DNA of 64,000 bases from Terrimonas sp937888905 (GTDB lineage: Bacteria > Bacteroidota > Bacteroidia > Chitinophagales > Chitinophagaceae): contig CALATA010000021.1 in NCBI GenBank assembly GCA_937888905.1, positions 1 through 64,000 on the forward strand, given 5' to 3'. Numbering within the stretch: position 1 is the stretch's first letter; every line of letters starts with the position of its first letter. The translations under genes and the position numbers were made by a program. The notes beneath the pieces are model-generated. The model had not been told where the DNA came from, ran no database searches, and saw only the letters and a list, made by a program, of their open reading frames with translations. This document shows, piece by piece, positions 25,595 to 34,209 of the stretch.

Positions 25595-28500
25595 TTATTG
25601 TTTAAGCAATTTAAACGTCTCCTCTTTTCCATTATATCTCACCCGCAGCAGATAAAGACCCGCCGGCCATTTCTGCATATCGATCTCTGTCAGCGACTGA
25701 CTGGTTGAGGCCTGCCAGAGCTGTTTACCCTGTGCATCCACCACACTCAGTTCGGCACTTCCTTTCAATCCTTTTAAATTAACAGAGGTGCTTCGCACAA
25801 CAGGATTCGGATACACTTCCGCGCGTTGTTCACCCACAATCATTTCACCGGCACGTGATGCTGTACCTGTTTGTACACGCAGCGTATAACAATTCGTCGC
25901 GTTCGACGCATTGCTGTAGCCATACACCTGCAAGAAATACGTACCCGCCGTAAAGGTGCGGCTGATGGTTTCGCTGGATGTTCCTCCATTCTGTGAAAGC
26001 GCCAATTGCGTTGTGCCATTGCTGCTGTAAAGACGCAGGTCATAATCCGCAGGTAATGTACTCAACGTAACAGTAGCCGTGCCACCTGTGGTGATCACAA
26101 AACGATAGTAGTCTACATCCCCTGCAGGATTGATCAATCCTTTAATATCCGTATTCAGCGGAATAGTAGCCGCACCCGAGGTAGTACCATTTGTACTTAC
26201 ATCGTACGTACCCGGGCAACTGCTGGAAACAGCCGTTACACCTGCATTCAGGTTATAACATACCGACGTGCTGAATGCACCGCTGTAACCGATCACACGG
26301 ATATAATACGTGCCTGCTGCCTGGTTGGCAAGACTGATAGATTCATTGCTGGTACCACTTGCCATGGAACTTCCGATCTGTGTACCGGCTGAATTGTACA
26401 GGTAAAGATCATAGTCGCCCGGCAGGTTGCTCAAGGTAATAGCGAGGTTGCTGACACTGCTGACGGCGAAACTATAATAATCAATATCCGTACTGCTGCC
26501 GATGGCTGCTGAAACAACGGTATTCACCGGAATAGAAGCTGCTGCACCAATCGTTTCGTTCGCTTCATAAGCAGCTACACATCCACCCGATCCCGTCGTA
26601 GTGAATTGCGCAGCAGCATAGGTGCTGCTACCGCCGCTGCAATTGGTACGTACACGCCAGTCGTATGTTGTGGCAGCGGTAAGACTACCAATAGACACAG
26701 ACGTTGAAGTAGTAGCTGCCGCGGCGGTTGTCCAGGTGCCGGACGCCGTTGTTTTATATTCCACCGTATAATTCACGGCGCCACTCACGGCAGCCCACGA
26801 TACCGTAGCGCCGCTGCTGGTGATGGAGGAAGAAGCCAGACTACCCGGCGCCGCACAGGAAGCCCCTCCCGTAATCGTGAAGTTTACATTGGAAATATCA
26901 AAGAAGATATTGCCCACAGCTTCCACTTTGATACGCGCCGTGCTGGTTGTATTGGCGGGCACCGTGATCGCTTCCGAGCCGTCATTAGGCGTGCTGGCAG
27001 CTAATACGATCGGGAACGTAAGACCGCCGTCTGTGCTCAGGCTGATCTTTACGTTTGCACAATTGACGGGCGAAACATTGGTATTGTTTACACTCCAGGT
27101 AACGGTCTGGCTTGAACCGGTGGACCAGCTAACCGCTGTATTGGGTGCGGTAACGGCAAAAGGTCCTGCGCTCCCGTTAACGGTTACGATCATATCATCG
27201 TCTTTGGTATTGCCACCGCCGGCATTGTTGTCACGCACCATCAACCGGAAGTTGAGTGTACGTGCTACACCAGGAAGACGTTCCCACTGGTTTCCGTTGG
27301 TTCCATCCAGGATAGAACTCAGGACAGGAAACGTGCGCGAAGGATCCGTAGTGCCGGTGCGCGAACGGAACAGCGGGCCGGAAGTAGCCGTGGTACTGGG
27401 ATTGGTTGTAGACGATGTACCTGCATTCATTTGCTCCCAGGTATAAGTGAGCACATTACCCGCATTCACATCGGTAGCTGAACCCGTTAAGGTAAAAGGC
27501 GTTGCACGCGGAATTACATAGTCAGCTCCTGCGTTGGCTACCGGAGCGGTATTGCCGGTGATAGTGACGGTGGGGCAAGCGCCGCCGCCCGTGCTGCTTT
27601 TGATATAATCAGAAATCTGTTCGATGCTGCGCGCATGAAAATAATCATCGCTATGTGGTTGTACATCGGTGGCACCTGTGATGCCTGCATAACCCATGAT
27701 AGTGGAACCGCTGCCTGGCTCAAACTGGCTGGCCGTGCCGCTTTCATTACTGAAAGTAAAGGTATGGTTGGCGCCAAACTGGTGTCCCATCTCATGCGTG
27801 AGATAATCTACAACAAACGGATCACCGACGGGTGCGGTGTGTGACGTGAAGGCTCCACCCTTACCCACAAACGTATTGGGGTTGGTGCTGCCGTTGTGTG
27901 TTTTGCAAACGCAGGCGATGCAACCAGCATTGCCGTTGTTGCTGCCGCGGTGTACGAGGTGACCGATATCGTAATTGGCATTACCAATCACGGCATCGAT
28001 GGTTTGTTGTGTTTTGATATTGTACTCGCTTGTCCACGGGTCGGTGGACGCGGTGAGGTAGATGATCGCATCGTTGTTGGCGATGAGTACCATGCGAATG
28101 CCCATGTCACGTTCGTAAATGGCGTTGGCGCGTGTCATGGCGGTGTTCATGGCCGTGAGCACTTTGGCCTTGCGTTGGGCGTCGGTGGTTTCGGTGCCGT
28201 TGAGAAAATACTGCGAATACTCGCCGGTGGAAGCCAGTGCGAGACGATACGTGCGCAGGCGTCCGTCATCAGCGGCTCTGCCAGCCGTCAGCGGAGGATT
28301 ATCGGTGACAGCAGACTCGGGCGTTTCGCAGGAAAAATGGCGATCGCCGAGCGCAGCGCTGCGGGCGAAGCTGACATAATAACGGTCGTTCTCGCCTACC
28401 GGATCGATGTAGACCGTGGGCTGTCCGGGCCGGAGGATCATGCCATGAAAGCCGTCGGTGCCGGTGCTGAAGCGCACAGTTTGCGACGGATCAGTGAGAC

Positions 28501-28849
28501 CGGTACCGGCATAAGATTGAATACCTGGATAGCGTGCGGCCAGAGCCGGATCCATCACGGGCGCCTCGACAACACGGAACGAAAGCAGTTGTCCGTTTTC
28601 ATCTGGCAGGGAAATAATGAAAGAAGACTGCCGGGCGCTGACGGTGGACTCCGAAGGGGCCTGGCGGATTTGGGACTGCCACTGCTGTTCGTCAAGCTGC
28701 AGGAGGCTGTAGCTGGCGGGGCGATAGCGGTTGTTGAAAAGTGCGGACTCGTTGGTGGGCGTTGTGGCGCGTCTCCAGCCGGATTGCTGGGAAAAGGCTG
28801 CGCCTGCCGTAATCAGCCCGAGGCTGAGCAGGAGTAATGATCTTTTCAT
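25595..28849 (-). CDS. Secreted reprolysin-like zinc metalloprotease with T9SS sorting domain
   Basis: A 1084-residue exported protease. In order: signal peptide (MKRSLLLLSLGLITAGAAFS), a propeptide region, an M12B/reprolysin-like catalytic domain with HEMGHQFGANH at about residues 352-362 (HExxHxxGxxH zinc site), a beta-sandwich region (about 430-660), one fibronectin type III domain (APGSLASSSITSSGATVSW, about 665-755), two pre-peptidase C-terminal domains (DYYSFAVSSVSNLAI and DYYRFVITTGGTATV), and a type A T9SS sorting domain from AEVYPNP to KLLKQ. It is probably translocated by the T9SS and cleaved at the surface, degrading proteins outside the cell. The gene stands alone. Confidence 0.92.
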   Translation of the reverse strand: MKRSLLLLSLGLITAGAAFSQQSGWRRATTPTNESALFNNRYRPASYSLLQLDEQQWQSQIRQAPSESTVSARQSSFIISLPDENGQLLSFRVVEAPVMDPALAARYPGIQSYAGTGLTDPSQTVRFSTGTDGFHGMILRPGQPTVYIDPVGENDRYYVSFARSAALGDRHFSCETPESAVTDNPPLTAGRAADDGRLRTYRLALASTGEYSQYFLNGTETTDAQRKAKVLTAMNTAMTRANAIYERDMGIRMVLIANNDAIIYLTASTDPWTSEYNIKTQQTIDAVIGNANYDIGHLVHRGSNNGNAGCIACVCKTHNGSTNPNTFVGKGGAFTSHTAPVGDPFVVDYLTHEMGHQFGANHTFTFSNESGTASQFEPGSGSTIMGYAGITGATDVQPHSDDYFHARSIEQISDYIKSSTGGGACPTVTITGNTAPVANAGADYVIPRATPFTLTGSATDVNAGNVLTYTWEQMNAGTSSTTNPSTTATSGPLFRSRTGTTDPSRTFPVLSSILDGTNGNQWERLPGVARTLNFRLMVRDNNAGGGNTKDDDMIVTVNGSAGPFAVTAPNTAVSWSTGSSQTVTWSVNNTNVSPVNCANVKISLSTDGGLTFPIVLAASTPNDGSEAITVPANTTSTARIKVEAVGNIFFDISNVNFTITGGASCAAPGSLASSSITSSGATVSWAAVSGAVNYTVEYKTTASGTWTTAAAATTSTSVSIGSLTAATTYDWRVRTNCSGGSSTYAAAQFTTTGSGGCVAAYEANETIGAAASIPVNTVVSAAIGSSTDIDYYSFAVSSVSNLAITLSNLPGDYDLYLYNSAGTQIGSSMASGTSNESISLANQAAGTYYIRVIGYSGAFSTSVCYNLNAGVTAVSSSCPGTYDVSTNGTTSGAATIPLNTDIKGLINPAGDVDYYRFVITTGGTATVTLSTLPADYDLRLYSSNGTTQLALSQNGGTSSETISRTFTAGTYFLQVYGYSNASNATNCYTLRVQTGTASRAGEMIVGEQRAEVYPNPVVRSTSVNLKGLKGSAELSVVDAQGKQLWQASTSQSLTEIDMQKWPAGLYLLRVRYNGKEETFKLLKQ

Positions 28850-29082
28850 ACAGTTGATTGGTTTAGTGTGTGTATGTGAACGTGATTCCGAATGTACACC
28901 GCTAACGCGAACGCTTGTTAGGTACTTTTGCGTGATTTTGCGGGGTGCTAAAAATGCGGTGGGGAAGCGGAAGAGTGCGCGTATTTGGGGGGTGAAAAGG
29001 CGGTGAATGAGGCTGGGCGCGGGGTCGGGCGAAGGGGAAGAAATTTTTGAGATAAAAGCGTGGAAATAAATTCATTTCCCCT

Positions 29083-29090
29083 TATTTTTG
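29083..29090 (+). promoter_or_regulatory. Putative -7 element (TATTTTTG) for tRNA-Leu
   Basis: Exact TAnnTTTG match 17 bases upstream of the mature tRNA 5' end. Confidence 0.45.
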
Positions 29091-29107
29091 CATCCCCTTT
29101 CGAAACC

Positions 29108-29192
29108 GCCCAGGTGGCGAAATTGGTAGACGCACTGTCTTCAGGTGGCAGCGCCGCGAGGTGTGCTGGTTCGAATCCAGTCCTGGGCACCA
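29108..29192 (+). tRNA. tRNA-Leu (anticodon CAG)
   Basis: Acceptor stem GCCCAGG/CCTGGGC closes the 85-nt cloverleaf. The D arm has TTGGTAGACGC, the anticodon stem is CTGTC/GGCAG with loop TTCAGGT giving anticodon CAG, a long class II variable arm follows, and the T loop is TTCGAAT. The 3' ACCA end is encoded in the DNA. Confidence 0.96.
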
Positions 29193-29197
29193 AACTG

Positions 29198-29227
29198 AAA
29201 TCCCCCGAATTATCGGGGGATTTTTTA
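29198..29227 (+). terminator. Rho-independent terminator after tRNA-Leu
   Basis: AAATCCCCCGA-ATTA-TCGGGGGATTT stem followed by a T run, 6 bases after the tRNA. Confidence 0.85.
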
Positions 29228-29382
29228 TTTATGGCTTCGATGAAACCTTTGCGCGTCTATCATCTGTAATCCATCTGTATACGATGTTCACTCATTCCTC
29301 TTGAACTGGAAGCTGGTATATTTTCATTGCCTGTAAAATCCACCGGTCCTCAGAACGATGCTGCTGTTATACTACACAGCTA

Positions 29383-30342
29383 TCATCCTTTTTTAACCGC
29401 AGCAGGACTCATTCCGAAGAATAATTTGAAGGCACGCCTAAACGAAGATTCGCTTTCATAGCCCAGCTTAATGGAGATATCGGCGATCGAGTACCCGCCA
29501 GCCTGTATCAGCTCCAGTCCATGATTCATCCGTAGCTCATGGATGAACCCAAAAACGGTTGTATTGAACAGTTTACGAAAACCCGCCTTGAGTTTAAATT
29601 CATTCAGGAGAAAAGTGCGGCTGATCTTCTCCAGGCTATGCGCCTGCAGGAAATTCAGCGAAAGGTATTCCCGTACAGCATATAGCCGGGTTATGTCTTC
29701 TTTGTTTAACCCGCTTATAGCGTCCGGATTAGAAGATTTTCCCAACGTCAACAAGGTAAGCTCGCGAACCTTGGAAAGGAGGAAAGCAGGTTTTAGCGAG
29801 TCGGCGATGGGTGCGTCTTTTAGTTGCCGCAGTACCTGTAATTGGTGAAAATCGGTGGCCATGCTTTCTTTAAAAAGGCCAAACGGTTTTTGATGAGCAG
29901 CATTCCTCAGCAGCTCATCACCGATCTCCCCGCATCCCTCGAGTATTGATTGAAAGAAGGATGGTTTAAGACCGACGCAAATGTATTCATAGTGGTCCTG
30001 TTGGGGAAAGATAAAGTCGCTTACAGGCGCTACGCAATTCAACAGGTTATGAACGTTCGGTTTCATGCCCAGCGGCTGATTTAGCCCGGAGATACGCGCG
30101 TCGGAATGGCCGCGAAGCTGAAAGTGAAGGCTGACATGCGTTATGTCTTCCAACGCATTGACACGAATGTCCTGATAAAACCGGCAAGTGAAATAAAGAA
30201 TATCAAAATATTCATTCCTGGTCGTGCAGGTGGAGGAGCTAAAATAACCCGGATGATGGGATGTTGACTCGCAGATAGCCAGGTTACCGCCAAACGAGCG
30301 GGGAATGAGTTCAATAAATTCTTTGCCTTGTATGTGGAACAT
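29383..30342 (-). CDS. AraC-family transcriptional regulator
   Basis: A 319-residue regulator. The C-terminal 100 residues form the double helix-turn-helix domain (SLEKISRTFLLNEFKLKAGFRKLFNTTVFGFIHELRMNHGLELIQAGGYSIADISIKLGYESESSFRRAFKLFFGMSPAAVKKG); the Gly-Tyr-Glu-Ser turn of the second HTH is typical. The N-terminal 220 residues have no obvious sugar-binding cupin and resemble the YSIRK/PchR-like sensors of this family. It is divergent from the CatA-like acetyltransferase gene with a 70-bp gap, so regulation of that gene is a reasonable guess. Confidence 0.88.
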   Translation of the reverse strand: MFHIQGKEFIELIPRSFGGNLAICESTSHHPGYFSSSTCTTRNEYFDILYFTCRFYQDIRVNALEDITHVSLHFQLRGHSDARISGLNQPLGMKPNVHNLLNCVAPVSDFIFPQQDHYEYICVGLKPSFFQSILEGCGEIGDELLRNAAHQKPFGLFKESMATDFHQLQVLRQLKDAPIADSLKPAFLLSKVRELTLLTLGKSSNPDAISGLNKEDITRLYAVREYLSLNFLQAHSLEKISRTFLLNEFKLKAGFRKLFNTTVFGFIHELRMNHGLELIQAGGYSIADISIKLGYESESSFRRAFKLFFGMSPAAVKKG

Positions 30343-30412
30343 AATCCGTCCAGGTATGTTAAAAATCCTTTTATGCGCACCCCTTCTCCGGGATTAGCGG
30401 CAATTTGCTGGC

Positions 30413-31051
30413 ATGCTGACAGATAACAAATATAAAATAAACCTCTCGACCTGGAAACGAAAAGACCATTATGCATTCTTTGGCCTGTTTGAGCAACCGT
30501 TTTGGGGACTTACTACGGAGATCAATTGCACACGCGCCTACAATTATTGCAAGATGGCAGGCGTGAATTTTTTTCTATATTACCTGCATAAATCCCTTCA
30601 CGCAGCCAACTCGGTCAAACAATTCCGGCAGCGAATCGAACGGGATGGCCCGGTTGAATATTCCTCCATATCAGGATCAGTGACTGTATCCCGAACCGAC
30701 CAGACTTTCGGATTTGCCTATTTTGACTATCATCCCGAATTCAAGGAATTTGCAGCAGGGGCTGGTGAAGCGCTGCGACAAGAAAAAATGAACTCCGGCC
30801 TTCGCCCGGCACCAGCATTGGACTCGATCATTCATTATTCTGTGCTGACCGGGATCCGGTTTACGAGCGTGCAACATGCGCAGCGTCTTGGCGTGGCAGA
30901 CTCCGTCCCTAAAATTGTTTTTGGTAAATTATCCGAGATGAATGGACGGGTTCTATTGCCCATATCTGTACATGTGCATCACGGATTGGTAGACGGATTA
31001 CACGTCGATCAATTTATACAGCTATTCCAGGAGAAGATGGAAGTGAGATAG
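30413..31051 (+). CDS. Chloramphenicol acetyltransferase-like protein (CatA family)
   Basis: A 212-residue protein of the type A CAT fold, the same length as true CATs (about 213-220). The start KYKINLSTWKRKDHYAFF and the C-terminal catalytic motif HHGLVDGLHVDQF (residues 189-201; HHxxxDG, catalytic His 190) are conserved. Most chromosomal homologues in Bacteroidota are uncharacterised acyltransferases, so resistance cannot be assumed. The divergent AraC regulator suggests inducible expression. Confidence 0.85.
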   Translation: MLTDNKYKINLSTWKRKDHYAFFGLFEQPFWGLTTEINCTRAYNYCKMAGVNFFLYYLHKSLHAANSVKQFRQRIERDGPVEYSSISGSVTVSRTDQTFGFAYFDYHPEFKEFAAGAGEALRQEKMNSGLRPAPALDSIIHYSVLTGIRFTSVQHAQRLGVADSVPKIVFGKLSEMNGRVLLPISVHVHHGLVDGLHVDQFIQLFQEKMEVR

Positions 31052-31122
31052 CCGGATTGGTTATATGTTTATTGAATTCGATCATGCCTTATAAACTACT
31101 TCGGTTGGCATCGGCATGAAGA

Positions 31123-31332
31123 TCAGTGAGGCTCCATCATACCAAAAATTTTATTTTTCAACCGGTATACGATGGTTGAAAGGAACGAGAGCAAGAAAGG
31201 TGAGGCAATACGTTCCTGAGGATCTTCAAATATATCTTCATCGGCTGCTTGTGCAGTGCCGATAAGACGATTTAAACAGTCCTGAAATCCACGATGTATT
31301 ATTTCATATCTGAAGTAAAAAGACGTGGAGAC
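31123..31332 (-). pseudogene. Possible gene remnant, 70 codons, no start
   Basis: On the minus strand an open frame reads VSTSFYFRYEIIHRGFQDC... then LIGTAQAADEDIFEDPQERI, then FLLSFLSTIVYRLKNKIFGM and MEPH-stop. Composition and codon use look like coding sequence: acidic helix, then a hydrophobic helix, then basic. No ATG, GTG or TTG with a ribosome site opens it, and upstream it runs into the palindrome at 31348. It could be the 3' end of a deleted gene, or chance. The family is not recognised. Confidence 0.35.
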
Positions 31333-31347
31333 TTTTTTGTTTCCTCT

Positions 31348-31375
31348 CCCTGGTTCGTGTATACTCGAACCAGGG
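31348..31375. repeat. GGTTCG-type palindrome
   Basis: CCCTGGTTCG-TGTATACT-CGAACCAGGG, perfect 10-bp arms. Member of the palindrome family also at 15128, 55331, 57318 and 58763. Confidence 0.85.
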
Positions 31376-31443
31376 TTTTAGGAGAATCCGCCCAGTTAAA
31401 CCTTAAATAATACAGGATTTACTCCACGTTAACTTGTAAGAAT

Positions 31444-31905
31444 TTATTGCTTACCAAACTGCCGTCTATACTCCTTCCGTCCTAACTCACTCCGCTGAAT
31501 TACAAAAGAAAAAGTCCCCTCAGCGAGCAGCGTCAATACCAGCCCCTTCGAGTATTTGGAAACATAGGTCTTATCATCCACTTTTTTCCACTGATAAGTT
31601 TTATTTGACAGCGTATTATTAACCATTTTTTGATAACAGGAATCGCAGCTCAGCACCCGCGTTTCCTTATAACATTTACCCAATGCATCAAAATGCAATA
31701 GTAGATCTAAATTTTGTTTTGCCGAATCTCTTATCAAAAATGTCAACGTTGAATCTGTTTCGGCAGTGGCGGTTTGAAGTTTTTCTTTGGCACTGAATTT
31801 TGCGAGATAGTTCTTCGACCCGGTTTTGTTCAGATTGATAAACCCTTGTGCGTGAGCTATCCCTAGCAGGAAAAGCGTTACAATTGCTAAAATTATTTTT
31901 TTCAT
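31444..31905 (-). CDS. Hypothetical secreted protein
   Basis: A 153-residue protein with signal peptide MKKIILAIVTLFLLGIAHAQ and no recognised domain. The mature part is alternating polar/hydrophobic and probably beta-rich, with a Cys pair in SCDSCYQ (around residues 85-88) plus one more Cys upstream (KCYKE), so a disulfide or metal site is possible. It has no close neighbours in the same direction. Confidence 0.65.
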   Translation of the reverse strand: MKKIILAIVTLFLLGIAHAQGFINLNKTGSKNYLAKFSAKEKLQTATAETDSTLTFLIRDSAKQNLDLLLHFDALGKCYKETRVLSCDSCYQKMVNNTLSNKTYQWKKVDDKTYVSKYSKGLVLTLLAEGTFSFVIQRSELGRKEYRRQFGKQ

Positions 31906-32037
31906 ACACAGATAAATGGTTTGGGTGAGGTTAAAATCCGCTCCTTTAAGTTAATCACTTAAAGTCAGATATTTACAAGAGATGCCTGAACCGGCTGCAT
32001 TACATACCCGCTGATTCGTCAGGACGCGACCAGGATA

Positions 32038-32793
32038 TTAAAGCCCCATTTTCTTCTCCGTCAAATGCCGCCAATACCTTTTCGGCATATGCTGCAAGTG
32101 CAGTTTCATGTTTTTCCGGGCCTTGATATTCACGCTACCGAAATAACGCTGCCATAGTTTCTGAAAAAATAACTCCTTCTCATCCCATATTTCAACGCCG
32201 CCGGATGATTCGTTGAAGGTCATTTCCACTACCGATACCGAGTTCAGATCGTAATAGATACCGTATTTTCTTTTGGCATCGTAGATCAGCCAGCGCTGAT
32301 CGGCGTAACGGTCGCTGAAATGTTTGGCAATCAGGGTCAGCACGTCACAGTCAGGTTCCACCACAGCGTAATAGATTTGATCTTTGGTGAGCTGAAAACG
32401 CACAAATGCCTTCATCCGGTGCGATTCGCGGCGGACCATTTGTGCCGCCTTCAGAATATTCCACACGACCGGATTTCGCTGATCGCCTTCCACATTTATT
32501 TTACTGGCAAATACATATTGTGCAAACAACCACATTTGTTGTTCTGCATTTTCTATTTCCGAGAAAAAGGTGTGGTATAATTGCTGATATCCCTGCTGTG
32601 ATAATCGTTGTTTCAATCCTTTTTTTACCCGTTCCGCTTTCCGCAAATCAGTGGTCACCTGCCTTGCGGTGGAAAACATATTGGCCGATACACCTTCGCT
32701 GGAAAATTCTACGTCCGTAAACCGGTATTCGTATATCTCGAATACAGCCGTCAGCCAGCCCTCAAAGGTTCCGTCACAGGCGAGTGTCGTCAT
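32038..32793 (-). CDS. TIGR03915-type DNA metabolism protein (DUF4130)
   Basis: A 251-residue protein of the DUF4130/TIGR03915 family. It begins with a short conserved N-terminal patch (TLACDGTFEGWLTAVFEIYEY) and contains NPVVWNILKAAQMVRRESHRMKAFVRFQ and YFGSVNIKARKNMKLHLQHMPKRYWRHLTE, which I recognise as family hallmarks. Members nearly always sit beside a radical SAM protein (TIGR03916) and are predicted to act in DNA repair or modification; some are fused to uracil-DNA glycosylase. Here the partner gene is 3 bases upstream, so the two form one operon. Confidence 0.9.
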   Translation of the reverse strand: MTTLACDGTFEGWLTAVFEIYEYRFTDVEFSSEGVSANMFSTARQVTTDLRKAERVKKGLKQRLSQQGYQQLYHTFFSEIENAEQQMWLFAQYVFASKINVEGDQRNPVVWNILKAAQMVRRESHRMKAFVRFQLTKDQIYYAVVEPDCDVLTLIAKHFSDRYADQRWLIYDAKRKYGIYYDLNSVSVVEMTFNESSGGVEIWDEKELFFQKLWQRYFGSVNIKARKNMKLHLQHMPKRYWRHLTEKKMGL

Positions 32794-32796
32794 AGG

Positions 32797-34059
32797 TCAG
32801 AACAAAGTTATTTGCGAAGAGAAATTCTTTTCGTATTTGCTTTGCTGTAGTTTGAGTATTTGTTGTTTGATCTGTTCCTGCGTAAGATCTTTGTGCAGCG
32901 AAAACGGCGTGCTGAATGCCAGGAAGTATTTCGCGCGATTATACGCGATACCCATTGGTTGCAGATGTTCGGGCTGCAATCGTCTGTACCGTCTTGATTG
33001 CACAATTCGTTGCGCACTCTTCACGCCTATTCCCGGTATACGTTTAATCATTTCCAGATCGGCCGTATTAATATCTACCGGAAATTGCTCCGGATTGCGC
33101 AATGCCCAGGCTAGTTTGGGATCAATGTCGAGGTCGAGATCAGGCTGGTCCCAGCCTACCAGTTCAGTTACTTTGAATCCATAAAACCGCAATAACCAAT
33201 CTGCCTGGTAGAGACGGTTCTCCCGGATAATAGGAACCGGCGTACCCAGTGCAGGTAAACGGTTATCCGTACTGATCGGCACATAGCCCGAGTAATAAAC
33301 ACGACGAAGATTCATCTTGCCATAGAAATAATCCGTCATCGCCAGTATCTCGAGATCTGTTTCCTTTGTAGCACCGATCACCATTTGAGTGCTCTGCCCT
33401 GCCGGTGCAAAAAGCGGTGCTTTCTTGATGATCTTTTTCTCCTCTTTGCGGCCGGCAATTTCTTCTTTCAAAAATGTCATCGGCCGGATCACATCCTGAT
33501 GATTTTTATCCGGTGCCAACAATTTCAAACTTTGCTCCGTCGGCATTTCCACATTCACACTTAGCCTGTCCGCATACAGGCCCGCTTCCCTGATCAATTC
33601 ATCGCTGGCACCGGGAATAGCTTTCAAATGAATATACCCGTTGAAATTTTCTTCCTTGCGCAGTTTTTTAGCGATCCTGACGAGCCGCTCCATCGTATAA
33701 TCAGGATTGCTGAAAATACCCGAACTAAGAAAAAGTCCTTCAATATAATTCCGGCGGTAGAAACTAATGGTAATGTCTACCACCTCCTCTACCGTAAAGG
33801 CCGCTCTTTTAATATCGTTGCTTTTCCGGCTCACGCAATAAGCGCAATCAAAAATGCACTGATTGGTGAGCAAGATCTTCAGCAATGACACACAACGGCC
33901 ATCTTCCGTATAGGCATGACAAATCCCAAATCCTGATGAATTGCCGATGCCTTTGTTTTTGTTTTCCCGTTTACTCTGTCCCGAGGCACAGGAAACATCA
34001 TACTTGGCAGCATCTGCCAATATCTCCAGCTTCTCCATCACCCGCTCACTCAATAACAT
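32797..34059 (-). CDS. Putative DNA repair/modification radical SAM protein (TIGR03916)
   Basis: A 420-residue radical SAM enzyme. The iron-sulfur motif CIFDCAYC has Cys at about residues 68, 72 and 75 (CxxxCxxC). The C terminus has a helix-hairpin-helix DNA-binding segment (INTADLEMIKRIPGIGVKSAQRIVQSRR, about 330-357). The family is predicted to repair or modify DNA but is biochemically unproven. ATG at 34059 is preferred over 34104, because the longer start would overlap the operator region and lacks conservation. Preceded by a TATATTTG element at 34081-34088 and a double palindrome at 34088-34126. Confidence 0.9.
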   Translation of the reverse strand: MLLSERVMEKLEILADAAKYDVSCASGQSKRENKNKGIGNSSGFGICHAYTEDGRCVSLLKILLTNQCIFDCAYCVSRKSNDIKRAAFTVEEVVDITISFYRRNYIEGLFLSSGIFSNPDYTMERLVRIAKKLRKEENFNGYIHLKAIPGASDELIREAGLYADRLSVNVEMPTEQSLKLLAPDKNHQDVIRPMTFLKEEIAGRKEEKKIIKKAPLFAPAGQSTQMVIGATKETDLEILAMTDYFYGKMNLRRVYYSGYVPISTDNRLPALGTPVPIIRENRLYQADWLLRFYGFKVTELVGWDQPDLDLDIDPKLAWALRNPEQFPVDINTADLEMIKRIPGIGVKSAQRIVQSRRYRRLQPEHLQPMGIAYNRAKYFLAFSTPFSLHKDLTQEQIKQQILKLQQSKYEKNFSSQITLF

Positions 34060-34080
34060 AACCGGCTCCTTTTTCAAAAT

Positions 34081-34088
34081 CAAATATA
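34081..34088 (-). promoter_or_regulatory. Putative -7 element (TATATTTG) for the radical SAM operon
   Basis: Read on the minus strand, exact TAnnTTTG match 21 bases before the ATG at 34059. Confidence 0.5.
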
Positions 34089-34126
34089 CTAACTTATTTA
34101 GCAAATGAAATCCTAAATGCGTTAGT
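34088..34126 (-). promoter_or_regulatory. Double operator: two CTAA-N5-TTAG palindromes
   Basis: CTAACTTATTTAG (34089-34101) and CTAAATGCGTTAG (34113-34125) are each CTAA-N5-TTAG palindromes, centres 24 bp apart. Together they also form a larger inverted repeat. They cover the -33 region of the radical SAM promoter, so repression by a dimeric regulator is likely. The regulator is unknown. Confidence 0.65.
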
Positions 34127-34209
34127 TAAGGAAAATACCTGAACCAGATGGTGTTTTTTGTGTTGTTGGTAGGGATATCAACAACGGCGATAATCATCAA
34201 AATAAAAAC

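Larger units (their letters stand above)
31052..31443. other. Gene-poor spacer with a coding remnant and a palindrome
   Basis: This 392-bp spacer holds a 70-codon minus-strand open frame without a start (31123-31332, listed separately), the hairpin at 31348-31375 and otherwise AT-rich sequence in which I see no gene. Confidence 0.6.

Noticed and set aside
30413..31051. Acquired chloramphenicol-resistance cassette
   Set aside because: No integron, transposon or plasmid signals; chromosomal CAT-like proteins are common in this phylum.
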